A stretch of 64,000 bases of DNA from Schistocerca nitens (GCF_023898315.1 NC_064621.1:122411521-122475520), one strand, 5' to 3'. Counted from the stretch's first letter, positions 31,705 to 43,432 are shown. Program-made: numbers and translations. Notes: generated by a model from the sequence alone, not told the origin.

Positions 31705-33168
31705 ATAATTATCACGCAAATGGCTAGAGAAACATGTGCACATAGCTGACAGAACTTCATCAAAGCTGTAAGTGTTTTACATTGTACATAGAACTTCCAA
31801 CATACGCAGAGGATTTCTTGTAGTACTTTGTTCTCAGTGCAAACGTGCTGTTGTTGATTTAATGCCATCCAACAGTCGTTTGGTCCATATGTTAAAGTTA
31901 AATCAATAGAGCAGTACTGCCTTGGTCTGCAGAACAGACAAAACTGCAGTTGTCCCTCCTACGCAGAAGTTTGATACAGCTTTTCACATAGAGCAGCTTC
32001 TGCAAGCAGACCGCGATCGCATCACGCTGTATCTCGCCCGGAGATACGAATGGAGGACTATTTTATCTCTGGAATACGTCATCACCATTTAGCCGTATAG
32101 TAGAGCTGCATGCCCTCGGGAAAAATGACGGCTGCAGCCTCCCCTCGCTTTCAGCAGTTCGCAATACCAGATCAGTGAGGCCATACCGGCTGACGCCACA
32201 AAGGCAGATCAATCGATCGTGCAGACTGTTGGCCCCACAACTACTGAAAAGGAGGGAACCACATGTTTATCTCGCCTCTCCACAGATTACCTGCTGTCGG
32301 ACCTACGGTACGGCTAAGTGTATCGCTGAAGCACGCAAACCACCCCACCTCGACTAGGGCCACGGCTCCTGGTGGGTTAAGAGACGTACCGCCGGAAAAG
32401 TAAGTAGGGAAGGTAAGAGAAGATAGTGGTGGTAGTGAGGGTCACGCTGGAATGTGGTAAGGAGACACCGGTAAAGTTTGGGAATTGAAGGAGTTGGAAG
32501 TGAAGGGAAGGGAAGGGGACGGACGGCCAGAGCCCAGGCCTGCCGCAGAGTGGGCGGCAATCGATAGCGGCAGAGGCGGCATAGCACAGGAGAACGCAGC
32601 TCAGCTCAGCGCCGCTGCTGCTTCTCCGTGCCCCGCCACTACAGCACAACGGCGAACCGCAGAGAAACACGTGAAGCTCACACCTGAGACGGAGCAACAC
32701 CTCAAACTGCCGAAAGAGGACTTAACACACGCCATTTCCGAGTCGTGACATCTGTGTGGCTACTGTTTAGGTCAGAGACAATATCCCAGGGCAACGAGGT
32801 GATGGGCCGAGCTTTCCCTAATCCTCCTAAATGGGTTGTGGCCGGAGCCTCCCCAGGTCCCCAATTTCCTAAGATGGCCGGTGTATTCCGACGTCAGCTA
32901 CAGAGAAAAATCTGTAAATGGCCTGTCACAAAGAAGCTCTTTACAGAAGATTTATTAGCGGGAGCAGGAAAATGGTTACATTCTGTTCCTGATTCTATTT
33001 GTTGGCTCGATGGACTCCATGTTAAATAATTTCCTGGAGTGGTTTAAAGAGCTCGTGAGATCGATTGGCTGTTTGCGTTGCTCATTTTGGAACACTGCAG
33101 TCGGATGTAGGAGGATTTTGAAGGCTGCCGGATCGCTAATAGTGGTAAAGCAGCAGTGACGATTTTAA
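31702..33168. other. Anonymous stretch with one possible dispersed repeat
   Basis: 32040-32380 (CCCTCGGGAAAAATGACGGC ... GGTACGGCTAAGTGTATCG) resembles a repeat I recall from locust sequence, but no second copy lies in this window. 32400-32750 is GC-rich; the 87-codon frame 32485-32748 (+) is polar and Ala/Glu rich with no domain. It could be a 5' exon or chance. Nothing else is recognisable. Confidence 0.3.
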
Positions 33169-33756
33169 CCCTTTGCATTCCGTAATGCAGTCACAGGGCG
33201 TCTCCGCGCCCTTATTTAAATCGTCTCCACTTGCGCGGCGAACACGCCGCAGAGAATTGCTCCAGTCTCTTTGTGGAACCAAAAGCACACTGACCAACTA
33301 CTAGGGAGTACATTAAAACAGAAAGTGCGCGTTCATTGAAATATATCTACATAACCATTACAATCCAACACTTTCCATTGTGTAAAATTTTCAACTTCAC
33401 TCGAATTGTTTGCAAATGAACCACCGTCGCCATCAAAATCGTTGTCACTATCGTTTTCAGTAGGACATTCCTCCGAATCTCTTCGTCACAAAGGACTGGG
33501 CGTGAAGAACTAGCCATTTCGCGCCTACTAACTCAAACGTAGTAATTACAATCTTCCTCCCAACGCAACTACTGCAATTAGAGTTAATACAACCTTCCCT
33601 AGATGGCAGCAGCATACAGCATTGATGCCTAATACACTCAGATTCGACAGTGGAGCATGTGAGAGCTACAAAAGTCGGACTGGAAGGGGCTCGACAGCGG
33701 GGTGGGAAACAAAATTCGCAAGAGTAGAGCGCCACACGCCGTTGAAGTGGAAAGTG
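33169..33756. mobile_element. Putative piggyBac-type non-autonomous element
   Basis: TTAA borders both ends (33165-33168, 33757-33760). The termini CCCTTTGCATTCC and, inverted, CACTTTCCACTTC agree at about 9 of 13 positions. The minus strand near 33430-33510 gives an acidic Asp/Asn/Glu-rich run, like the N-terminus of piggyBac transposases, but no catalytic domain. It fits a shortened piggyBac copy; the TIR match is modest. Confidence 0.45.
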
Positions 33757-34673
33757 TTAAATCTGTCTCTGGACTGAAAGTGGGGCTGGAGATCCCTGTT
33801 AAAACGATAGTACATGAGTAACACGGCTGAGAATTAATCCGACTTCGTCACGAGACGTTACCAACGAAGTTGACGCAGCAATTCGCCTCGTTAGCGGCCA
33901 CAAGCTGCGCGGCGCTGAGAATGCTCAGAGCACGGGCGAGACACGGTAGTGAAGTCTCAGCGGTAAAGGAGCAGACTGCTCGAGTATCCTGTAGCGACGG
34001 TCGGCAGCAAGCAGTTCACAGCTGGTCGACGCTCGTGTGTAGGAGTCGACGGCGGAAGCGGCTGGCAGTGTGTCTAGGCAGCGAAGTGCTCGGCTAGGAT
34101 GGCATCGGGTTCGCTCCTCGTAGCACTTTCTGGTGGCACACTGCGAAAGCTTACGATAGTCTTACGTGATGTGGCTATTGTGCGTTCCTATACGTTAATA
34201 CATCTCTCATTTGAAATGGAAAAAATACAGTTGCAACTTGTGCACTGCAACATATGGCAGTAATATAGGTTATATCGTCCAACTGACCAAGATAAAGGCA
34301 TGATAACCAAAAATTTCCTAAAACTTAACGCTTCTCATAAATTGCTGCAACTTTTTTGTTCACTTCAGCAGAGATGAAATCAGTTCACTAGCTAAGGAAT
34401 GCGTGTTTCTATTTAAACTGCATACCCATACCACAGATTACATTTCAAGGTTATTGCTCAGTTCTGTAACTCTCCTTGTCACTCACAGAGCCATCTTGCA
34501 ACATGGACAGGTCAGCTTGTCCAGTATAAGCTGTTCCCTGTCGAGAACTTTGCAACTGTTTGTCAGCACCTACCTGTCCCTTTGTTGAGGACGGGAAGAA
34601 TTACTTGGGACAATCTACAGCGAGCAGTTATGTCTCGGCCACGCAAGCACCGCAGTAAATCGAATGCATTGTA
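33757..34673. other. No gene seen
   Basis: 33840-34110 is GC-rich with a 75-codon frame lacking domains. The remainder is ordinary. Confidence 0.35.
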
Positions 34674-34849
34674 CAGTGTGAGTCAGAAAGGACTTTACAA
34701 CTTTGGAATGGTACAGAAATTTATTGTGATAACTGATAGAATCGTAGATGCGTCATTTTGTAGCAAACAACCTGAAGTTCGATTCGCGTAGCGCATCCGT
34801 GCCACATTCCGCCACCAGGAGCGCCAGCATAGTGCACAGTTAAAATGCC

Positions 34850-35640
34850 TACTTTCACTGGTGCGGAGCGCGCCCGCTGTGTGTTCTGTCTCATGAAACC
34901 AACTCTACTACACCTGCTCGGCGTAAATTTCGCACCGAATACGCTAAACAACCTGCAAGCAGCCTACCATTTACTCTTGGCACAAGAACTTCGTTAGACG
35001 GGTTGTTCACTGCGATATGATGAATCCCGAGGTCGCCTTCGTGTTGTTCATCATGTCGAACATCTTAGGGAGAGCTTTGCCCGCAGTCCACAGATCGACG
35101 AAGTTAAGCGGGGCGGGATGGTTTACTACCAGCAAGACGCAACGCCACGTCATTTCCTCACGGATTCCAGATTTCCTTGATGGTCGCTTCCCGCGTCAGT
35201 GGAATGGCTCAAATGGCTCTGAGCACTATGGGACTTAACATCTGAGGTCATCAGTCCCCCTAGAACTAAGAACTACTTAAACCTAGCTAACCTAAGGACA
35301 TCGCACACATCCATGCCCGAGGCAGGATTCGAAACTGCGACCGTAGTGGTCGCACGGATCCAGACTGAAGCGCCTAGAACCGCTCGGCCACAGGGGCCGG
35401 CTCAGTGGAATGGCCGTGAAGGATTGCGCACGGCCACTTCGCTCCCCAGACTTGACACACTGGATTCATTTCTCTGGCGTTTCATTACAGACCGTGTCTA
35501 TGTTCCTCCCCTACCAAACAATTTAGCCGACCTGAAAAATTAAATCTGCGCTGGCGTTGTACAAGTTACGCCCGATTTGCTGCGACAAGTGTGAGAAGAA
35601 ATTGATTACCGGTACGATGTTTGCCGCATCGAACCATAAT
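34850..35640 (+). pseudogene. mariner transposase remnant
   Basis: N-terminal HTH fragments (from ATG ~34843), a fused ESFARSPQ-to-GGMVYYQQDA segment, and the C-terminal DRVYVPPLP part. The join at about 35080 skips some 150 residues of the family's usual sequence. A SINE (35209-35401) cuts the rest. Confidence 0.75.
35209..35401 (-). mobile_element. Family A SINE with 13-bp TSD
   Basis: The direct repeat TCAGTGGAATGGC at 35196-35208 and 35402-35414 is perfect. The minus-strand head has TGGCCGAGCGGTT and GTTTCGAATCC (B-box with one change). The tail is complete. It lies inside the mariner remnant, hence is younger. Confidence 0.93.
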
Positions 35641-35764
35641 GACACTTTTATGTGAAAATTGAAGTGGTTCGCTGTAAAATGACACACCTACCGATGTTGC
35701 AAGTTAAGTGAATAAATTTCTTTATCATTCCAAAGTTGTAACGTACTTTTTGACTCACCCTGTA

Positions 35765-36119
35765 TCTTGCTACGTGTTTAACTGGCAGCGTCGACACTTC
35801 GTAGCCAGCAGATGAATGTCTCGACCAGTCAAGGACCGTAGCTCGCGGGCACCATGTGCACTTTCTTAATTGTTACGGAATAAACGTATTTTTATAGAAC
35901 GAGTTGTGCTCCACTTCATCAATGGAGTGGACATTATGGACAGGGCAAAGAGTCTTCTCGCACTGTATGCTCAAAGGTAAGTGTACCAATGCACGACCAC
36001 AGGCCAGCAAATGAACTGCATGCAGTCATTCTCCCCGACTATTAAGCCTCGATGTCTCAAATCTCACTATTCCAGAAAATTATGGAACTAAAGGTGTTGC
36101 CATAGCAGACTTCTCACCA
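35765..36119. other. No gene seen
   Basis: Anonymous sequence between the mariner TA and the SINE target duplication. Confidence 0.4.
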
Positions 36120-36164
36120 CGTCCTCAAAAAAATGGTTCAAATGGCTCTGAGCACTATGGGACC

Positions 36165-38030
36165 TGTAACACCATGGCTCTAATGCTCTACTGATTTATT
36201 TTGCCTTTGTTTCATTTAATGTTACAATGCTGTGCTTCTGTAAATGTGTGTGATTGAATCGATAACATAACATTGTATACTCCTTTCTTTGTACAAACTT
36301 TGAGCCATGGTCTGATTCTATGCGATGTAGTGTATCTGCAATTTATATTCTTTGTCCCATTTGGAGGGAACAAAACTTACTGTATATAATTGTAATTTTG
36401 TGTGAATAATTTTTTGTAGAGATGTCAATATGTGTAAATGTTTTGTTTTATTTAATGCATTTGGTTGCTGTTATGTAAATTGCTGATCCTCACTTAGGGT
36501 TCTTAGTTATTTTGTATGTATAAAAGGTGTAGTGGTTCCCCTCGGGAACGGAACTGTGTAGCGCGCGCAAAATGTGGTTGGCCTAGGTAGAAAAGGTGGA
36601 GCTGATAGTCAGTCGGGGACGAGCAGTCAGTCGGGGACGAGCAAAAGAGTCGGAGACGAGCTACGAGTCCGTGCACTGCTATGTAAAAGGTGCATATGGT
36701 GCTAGTTCTGAGAGAGGCTTTTCCTGCTACTTTCCAATGCCTCGGATGGATGGATAAATAGCTGGAACTTTTCTGGAATTTGTATCTATCGTCGCCACCA
36801 AGAAATGACAGAGTCCAGCAATTCAGTCTGCGAATCCACCTACCAACATGCAGTTGCCACCACGTTGCGCAATCACTGTAACGTAATACTATAATGATGT
36901 ACAGTGAAGGATCAGCTTAATGGATGTGTTATTGTGCTGAAATATAAGGTAATTTATATCTGAATTTATGTACCTACCTTGACTTTTCTCCTCATCATAA
37001 CACCTCTCAGGGTCCTCTCCATTTGAACTAAAGTGATTACCGAGTGTCCTTACTGAAAGTACGTTAAAACTCAGTTTGCTAATTAATGCCTATTGGACAG
37101 AGTAAAGTTAAAGTTAATGTGGCAAGAGAGTGAGTTAGAGTTAATGATGCTTGTTGAAATAATTTTCCTAGTAAAGCTGATTATTAATGTGTTGTTGCCA
37201 AATTCAAATTAAAATTTCTCAAGACTGAGGCTTACATGTTTTGCTTAGTAAATGATCACATTACTACTTGTTGTTAATCGCAGAAAGTGAGTTAGTATCT
37301 TACATAAATGTTAATTTTATGTCTCATGGTAGTAAAAGTGGAAAATTGCATAGTAGGAAATTATATGTTCATGATTACTAAGTGTTTGTCTCTCTTGTGT
37401 GCATATTAACAGTATAAAGACCACTAACTTTGTGTAAGCCCTGAAAGTAATAGTGTGTTTCGGTAGCTGTTATAATTTTGCAAATAGTTTGTGCTGTTCC
37501 AACTGTTAGCTTCAATCTTACCGTAAACTTATGAGTGTGTCAGAGTTCATTGCACTTGCGTATGGCTAAGTATAGGTTGTGTTTATCCGTTAAAATTACT
37601 AATAACTATTTTCTTCAACGAGAATGTTAATCATTCTTTTGCCTAGTTAGGCTGGCGACCGTTTTCCATTATCAGTTAAACAGTGCAGGTAAACAAAATT
37701 TTGTTTGTTACTTTTCGAATATTTACGTAATTCTGACTTTCACTTCCGATAGGCCACCTCCGTTAGGTACAACACGGTCAACTTAACAGAATTCCTCCCA
37801 GAGGGTAACACTGCTATGCTGCTTTGTACCATAATTGCTTTTACAAAATAGTTTTATGTCACAACCTGTTTCTAGCATTGAGGTTATGGTGCAGTAGTAA
37901 CAGCGGACAGGAGTGTTATACGTGGCTTTTCCGTGACAGGACTAATTGTTCTGTTGGGGCATCGTATGTACTAAGCCAAACTTGGTATTTGATTGAATAA
38001 GCTACGTAAATACGCTGTTGTAGTGTTATA
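36165..38030 (+). mobile_element. Solo LTR, 1.87 kb, inside a SINE
   Basis: Starts TGTAACACC and ends GTAGTGTTATA, near-inverse termini. GACC(T) is duplicated at 36161-36165 and 38031-38035. A TATA box TATAAAAGG lies at 36519-36527. Three copies of an ~18-21-base GTCGGGGACGAGC unit follow (about 36610-36662). No coding frame is present. The LTR class (gypsy or BEL) is not settled. The last base pair is TA and not the usual CA, probably a later mutation. Confidence 0.8.
36519..36527 (+). promoter_or_regulatory. TATA box of the solo LTR
   Basis: TATAAAAGG about 355 bases into the LTR, the only strong TATA box in it. In an LTR it would set the U3/R border ~30 bases downstream. Confidence 0.5.
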
Positions 38031-38227
38031 GACCTAACATCTATGGTCATCAGTCCCCTAGACCTTAGAACTACTTAAACCTAACTAGCCTAAGGACATC
38101 ACACAACACCCAGTCATCACGAGGCAGAGAAAATCCCAGACCCCGCCGCGAATCGAACCCGGGAACCCGGGCGTGGGAAGCGAGAACGCTACCGCACGAC
38201 CACGAGCTGCGGACCCCCCGTCCTCAA

Positions 38228-38579
38228 TATTAGGCTTCCGATGACGTAGTTTACATCAAATTTGGACAAAATCGAAACTGATGAACCAAACAAAATATTT
38301 ATTTCAACAATCTGACACAGAATGTCTCATTTGCTGCAAATGCTATTTACATATTTCATTTCTGAGACGTTTCTAAGTTTACAAATTGTATCAAAGAAAC
38401 ATACTGTCACCTACTTCACCATGGCCCTCACCATGAAAAAAACGTGCCTCGACAATTAGCTTTACTTTTTAACTCATTATCAATAGCAGTAATAATTTTC
38501 ATTTGACTTCTATTTATCAGCAAAAACTCTAATGGCAATCAGACAGCATAGGCAGTTTTTGTTTTAAACTCACACTGTT
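38228..38579. other. No gene seen
   Basis: AT-rich anonymous DNA. Confidence 0.4.
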
Positions 38580-38690
38580 GCACTAAAGGACACTCAATAC
38601 CCAACGAAACTAATACACCTTTTTAATATCTTGTAGTGCTCCCGCGAGTATGCTAAAGTGCCGCGACACGACTTGGCATGGACTCGACTA
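38580..38690 (-). mobile_element. Tc1-like element end fragment
   Basis: GCACTAAAGGACACTCAATA and AGTATGCTAAAGTGCCGCGA are, from recall, the terminal part of an insect Tc1-like element. Only ~110 bases are left and they abut the RTE LINE without a target duplication. The call rests on memory of the family and not on an internal match. Confidence 0.4.
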
Positions 38691-38991
38691 CCTACATCCT
38701 TCTGAATCTGCTTAGTGTATTCATCTCTTGGTCTCCCTCTACGATTTTTACCCTCCACGCTCCCCTCCAATACTAAATTGGTGATCCATTGATGTCTCAG
38801 AACATGTCCTATCAACCGATCCCTTTTCTAATCAAGTTGTGCCACAAACTTCTCATCTCCCCAATCCTGTTCAATACCTCTTCATTAGTTATATGATCTA
38901 CCCATCTAATCTTCAGCATTCCTCTGTAGCACCACATTTCGAAAGCTTCTATTCTCTTCTTGTCCAAACTATTTATCGTCCATGTTCCACT

Positions 38992-39513
38992 TCAATACAT
39001 GGCTACACTCCATACAAATACTTTCAGAAACGACTTCCTGACACTTAAATTTATACTCGATGTTAACAAATTTCTCTTCTTCAGAAACGCTTTCCTTGCC
39101 ATTACCAGTCTACATTTTATATCCTCTCTACTTCGAACATCATCAGTTATTTTGCTCCCCAAATGGCGAAACTCCTTTACTACTTTAAGTGTCTCATTTC
39201 CTAATCTAATTCCCTCAGCATCACCCGATTTAATTTGACTACATTCCATTATCCTCGTTTTGCTTTTGTTGATGTTCATCTTATATCCTCCTTTCTAGAC
39301 ACTGTCCATTCCGTTCAACTGTTCTTCCAAGTCCTTTGCTGTCTCTGACAGAATTACAATGTCATCGGCGAACCTCAAAGTTTTTATTTCTTCTCCATGG
39401 ATTTTAATACCTACTCCGAATTTTTCTTTTGTTTCCTTTACTGCTTGCTCAATATACAGATTGAATAACATCGGGGAGAGGCTACAACCCTGTCTCACTC
39501 CCTTCCCAACCAC
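38992..39513 (-). pseudogene. RTE RT catalytic core and thumb pieces
   Basis: Piece 39513-39295 begins GKGVRQGCSLSP and has LRFADDIVILSETAKDLEEQ; piece 39279-38992 begins NINKSKTRIMECSQIKSG and has EFRHLGSKITDDV. A stop lies between them (near 39292). FADD with both Asp is intact. This is the segment missing in the 19056-20629 copy. Confidence 0.88.
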
Positions 39514-39758
39514 TGCTTCCCTTTCGTGCCCCCTCGATTCTTATAACTGCCATCTGGTTTCTCTACAAATTGTAAATGGCCTTTCGCTCCCTGTATTTTA
39601 CCCCTGCCACCTTCAGAATTTGAAAGACAGTATTCCAGTCAACATTGTCAAAAGCTTTCTCTAAGTCTACAAATGCTAGAAATGTAGGTTTGCCTTTCCG
39701 CAATCTATTTTCTAAGATAAGTCGTAGGGTCAGTATTGCCTTACGTGTTCCAACATTT

Positions 39759-41063
39759 CTACGGAATACAAACTGATCTTCTCCGATGTCGGCTTCTACC
39801 AGTTTTTTCCATTCGTCTGTAAAGAATTCGTGTTAGTATTTTGCAGCCGTGGCTGATAGTTCGGTAATTTTCACATCTGTCAATACCTGCTTTCTTTGGG
39901 TTTGGAATTATTATATTCTTCTCGAAGTCTGAGGGTATTTCGCCTGTCTCATACATCTTGCTCACCAGATGGTAGAGTTTCGTCAGGACTGGCTCTCCCA
40001 ACGCTGTCAGTAATTCTAATGGAATGTTGTCTACTCCTGGTGCCTCGTTTCGACTCAGGTCTTTCAGTGCTCTGTCAAACTCTTCACGTAGTATCATATC
40101 TCCCATTTCATCTTGATCTACATCCTCTTCCATTTCCATAATATTGTCCTCGAGTACATCGCCCTTGTATAGACCCTCTCTATACTCCTTCCACCTTTCT
40201 GCTTTCCCCTCTTTGCTTAGAACTGGATTTCCATCTGAGCTCTTGATATTCATACAAGTGGTTCTCTTTTCTCCAAAGGTCTCTTTAATTTTCCTGTTGG
40301 TAGTATCTATCTTACCCCTAGTGAGATAAGCCTCTGCATCCGTACATTTGTCCTCTAGCCATCCCTGCTTCGCCATTTTGCACCTCCTGTCGATCTCATT
40401 TTTGAGACGTTTGTATTCCTTTTTGCCTGCTTCATTTACTGCATTTTTATATTTTCTCCTTTCATCAATTAAATTCAATATTTCTTCTGTTACCCAAGGA
40501 TTTCTAGTAGCCCTCGTCGTTTTACCTACTTTATCTTCTGCTGCCTTCACTTTTTCATCCCTCAAAGCTACCCATTCTTCTTCTACTGTATTTCTTTCCC
40601 CCATTCGTATCAACTGTTCCCTCATGCTCTGCCTGAAACTCTGTACAACCTCTGGTTTAGTCAGTTTATCCAGATCCCAACTCCTTAAATTCCCACTTTT
40701 TTGCAGTTTCTTCAGTTTTAATCTACAGTTCATAACCAATAGATTGTGGTCAGAGTCCACATCTGCCCCTGGGAATGTCTTACAATTTAAAACCTGGTTC
40801 CTAAATCTCTCTTTTACCATTATATAATGTATCTGAAACCTGTCAGTATCTCCAGGCTTCTTCCATGTATACAACTTTCTTTTATGATTCTTGAACCAAG
40901 TGTTTGCTATGATTAAGTTATGCTCTGTGCAAAATTCTACCAGGCGGCTTCCTCTTTCATTTCTTAGCCCCAATCCATATTCACCTACTATGTTTTTTTC
41001 TCTCCCTTTTCCTACTGACGAATTCCAGTCACCCATGACTACTAAATTTTCGTCTCCCTTCAC
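39759..41063 (-). pseudogene. RTE endonuclease-RT polyprotein, largest open piece
   Basis: 434 open codons. Residues ~1-20 hold MGDWNSSVGKG (Asp and Asn of the APE-type endonuclease), ~100-110 SDHNLL (the catalytic Asp-His). Residues ~170-300 form a charged linker, and ~335-425 the RT fingers and early palm (APGVDNIPLELL, NIIIPNPKKAG, NYRTISHGCKIL). The upstream first part of the endonuclease is in other frames (41226-41029 and up to ~41440). The frame is lost at the EDQF site near 39780. The product would nick DNA and copy RNA if whole. Confidence 0.9.
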
Positions 41064-41445
41064 TATCTGAAAAATCTTTTATTTCATCATACATTTCTTC
41101 AATTTCTTCGTCATCTGCAGAGCTAGTTGACATATAAACTTGTACTACTGTAGTAGACATGGGCTTCGTGTCTATCTTGGCCACAATAATGCGTTCACAA
41201 TGCTGTTTGTAGTAGCTTACCCACACTCCTATTTTTTATTCATTAATAAACCGACTCCTGTATTGCCCCTATTTGATTTTGTATTTGTAACCCTGTATAC
41301 GCCTGACCAAAAGTCTTGGTCCTCCTGCCACCGAACTTCACTAATTCCCACTATATCTAACTTTAACCTATCCTTTTCCCTTTTTAAATTTTCTAGCCTA
41401 CGTACCCGATTAAGGGATCTGATATTCCACGCAAGTCAAAACTAT

Positions 41446-43015
41446 AGAACACGAAGACAGAGAGGAGTTAAAAAACGACTATACGTGTGTCCCAAACGAC
41501 ATAATAGAAGATAGCTAAAAACAGGCACGTGAAAAAGGGCTAAAAAACACACCATACATGAACGGAGGGCCAGAACTAAAAATTAAATGGCCTTTGCCAT
41601 ATTGCTTTGGCGGATAAAAAGTAGGACGCGGTCGGCAGCCCGCGCGTTATTTGCTAAAACAGTCGATAACTCAGACGGTAAACCTAAGCGGGAACGTAAC
41701 AGCTAAAAAATGGGCATTCCGTCAGGAAGTGGCGGACAGTTAAAACTTGTGCGCAATGCGTACAACGTGGTGGGGGAGCGCCACTTATCAAATGACAATG
41801 GCTAAAACGGCAGTGTTCAATACGCAACCTATTTAAAATGACCTCCCGGCGCGAGGGCCAAGAGGAGGTCGTCCAAGCCGCTGGGAGAGGCTTAATAATC
41901 CGGAGCTTATTCCCATGAAGGGAGGACCAATGGCGATGCCAAAGGGACACCAACGTCTAACAGACGGCTACACAGAGATAAATGGGGGGAATTAGTGGGC
42001 TGAGGTACGGGCACTGCAGCCTTGTCAGCAGCCTCGTTTCGTGGCAGACCGACATGACCAGGAACCCACATATACATCACAGTGGTTCCACCAAGAACGA
42101 GCAAGCGACAACTTTCCTGGACCCGTAGCACTAAGGGATGGACGGTGTACAGCGTAGATAGACTTTGAAGGGCGCTGAGAGAGTCTGAGCAGAGGACACA
42201 ATTGAAAATGCTGTGTCGCCGGATGTACTCCGTGACCTGATACAGGGCGAAGAGTTCGGCTGTAAATACTGAGGAGTATGCTGGAAACCAATATCGAAAG
42301 ACACGGGTGCCAATGACGAATACACACCCGACCCCACGATGTCCGAGATCCATTAGTGTATACAAAGGTACTATTGCGAAGTTCCGTGCGAAATTCGTGA
42401 AACTGAAGGCGATAGACCGCGGCTAGAGTAGTGTCCTTAGGAAGCGAAGGAAGGCCAAGGTTAAAATGGGCCGCTTCGCAAAGCCATGGAGGTGAAGGGT
42501 TCACACCCACCGGGAAAGTTGCTGGTAGTGTGAAGTTAAGCCACAGCAGCGAGTGCCGAAAGCGGACTCCAGGAGGTAACAGAGAAGAAGGACGAGCCCC
42601 ATAACGACGATCAAAGGAATCATCAAAGGAGGAGGCATAGGAGGGGTGGCCATGCATGGCAGACAAACGGCATGCATACCTGGACTGGGGTAGTTCAGCA
42701 GCTTCAGCATACAGATTCCCAACTGGGCTGGTGTAAAAGGCGCCCGTGGCCGAACGGATACTACGACGGTTGGTAGTGTTGACACGGCGCACGAGAGACG
42801 GACGCCAGACGCATAAACAATGCACCAATGGTCTATTTTCGAACAGACAAGGGACCGGTAGAAACGAAGGAGGGTGGTTCGGTCGGTACCCCAGGAAGGG
42901 TCATTGAGGACACGCAGAACATTTAGGAACCACGTACAGCGGGCTGCCAGGTAAGATACATGGGAAGACCAAGAATGTTTCCTATCGACCGTGAGTCCCA
43001 GGAATTTCAATCAAA
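41446..43015 (-). mobile_element. I-clade LINE (family X), 3' part
   Basis: The minus strand reads MKFLGLTVDRKHSWSSHVSY (RT thumb, 43010) and LLRFYRSLVCSKIDHW, then, across shifts, an RNase H domain at about 42360-42000 (FTAELFALYQ, CSDSLSALQSL, YMWVPGHVGLPRNEAADKAA). The C-terminal LNRLRIEHCRFSH with a CTHCAQ..VRHFLTECP zinc-like end follows (41830-41720). The RT palm is absent, so it is 5'-truncated. It is distinct from the family Y copy to its right. Confidence 0.85.
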
Positions 43016-43126
43016 TTTAGTAGACATATTAGTTACAAACTAGAAAAGAAATCCTATGGGGCTAAGAACTACCAACCTCCTATTCGGTTGGGAGTGATAA
43101 CACGGCGAGAGATGGGGGGTGGGGGT
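43016..43126. other. Short purine-rich spacer
   Basis: Sequence between two LINEs. The right end, GGGGGTGGGAGAGGAGGAGA, contains the left target duplication of the family Y LINE. Confidence 0.5.
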
Positions 43127-43161
43127 GGGAGAGGAGGAGAGTCGGTTGGTTTGTGGGATTA

Positions 43162-43195
43162 AAGGGACCAGACTGCGATGGTCATCGGTCCCTTT
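43162..43195 (-). repeat. LINE family Y 3' tail hairpin
   Basis: Minus strand AAAGGGACCGATGACC, a short loop, then TGGTCCCTTT: ends AAAGGGACC and GGTCCCTTT are inverse. The same arrangement ends the SINEs of families A, B, C and the one at 1-216. It is probably the site the LINE's RT recognises. Confidence 0.7.
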
Positions 43196-43432
43196 TTCCA
43201 AAAAATTAAAACCGCCCAAAAAGAGAATAAAAAACGAACAGCAGGAAAGACGTCAGACGACACAGGACGAGAAAGACTCCGACAGAGATCAGACAAAACA
43301 AAACACACAGAGTGTGACGGTGGTTGGCCGACCATAGAGAAAGAAAGAGGAAAAGCCAACCACCAAGAACACATTAAAAACTCAGTTTAAAATCAGAGGC
43401 TAAAGCCAGAATCAACACTAAAAAACAAACAC

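Larger units (their letters stand above)
34674..35762 (+). mobile_element. mariner-type element, internally deleted, with SINE
   Basis: TA (34672-34673, 35763-35764) flanks ends CAGTGTGAGTCAGAAAGGAC and the inverse of CAGGGTGAGTCAAAAAGTAC (to 35762). The inner match CAACTTTGGAATG is seen on both sides. On the + strand a broken transposase reads RARCVFCLM (34868), ESFARSPQ (35070), then jumps to VYYQQDATPRHF (second Asp, ~35125). After the SINE come RSPDLTH-like and VYVPPLPNNLADL (~35490-35540). The middle with the first Asp is deleted. Confidence 0.85.
36129..38218 (-). mobile_element. Family E SINE split by a solo LTR
   Basis: The 3' end of the SINE lies at 36129-36164 (AATGGCTCTGAGCACTATGG) and the rest at 38031-38218. 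Joined, they read straight through GGGACCTAACATC. The outer direct repeat CGTCCTCAA (36120-36128, 38219-38227) is the SINE's own target duplication. The minus-strand head has GGGTTCCCGGGTTCGATTC and GGGATTTTCTCTGCC as in family D, while the 3' half is that of family A. Confidence 0.9.
38690..41445 (-). mobile_element. RTE-clade LINE, long copy
   Basis: The minus strand covers the endonuclease (from ~41430, GISEVRW, MGDWNSSVG, SDHNLL), linker, RT with APGVDN, NYRTISH, a VDLEKAFDNVDW motif A (about 39660), the RQGCSLSPMLFNLYI motif B and RFADDIVIL motif C (39295-39513), and the thumb to GRPRDEY (38700s). The copy lacks the last ~150 bases present in the 19056 copy, so its 3' side was lost. Several frameshifts split the ORF. 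Confidence 0.92.

Noticed and set aside
40348..40827. 159-codon + strand frame rich in Ser/Leu/Phe
   Set aside because: Antisense to the RTE LINE coding strand. The hydrophobic look comes from reading Lys/Glu-rich coding DNA backwards.
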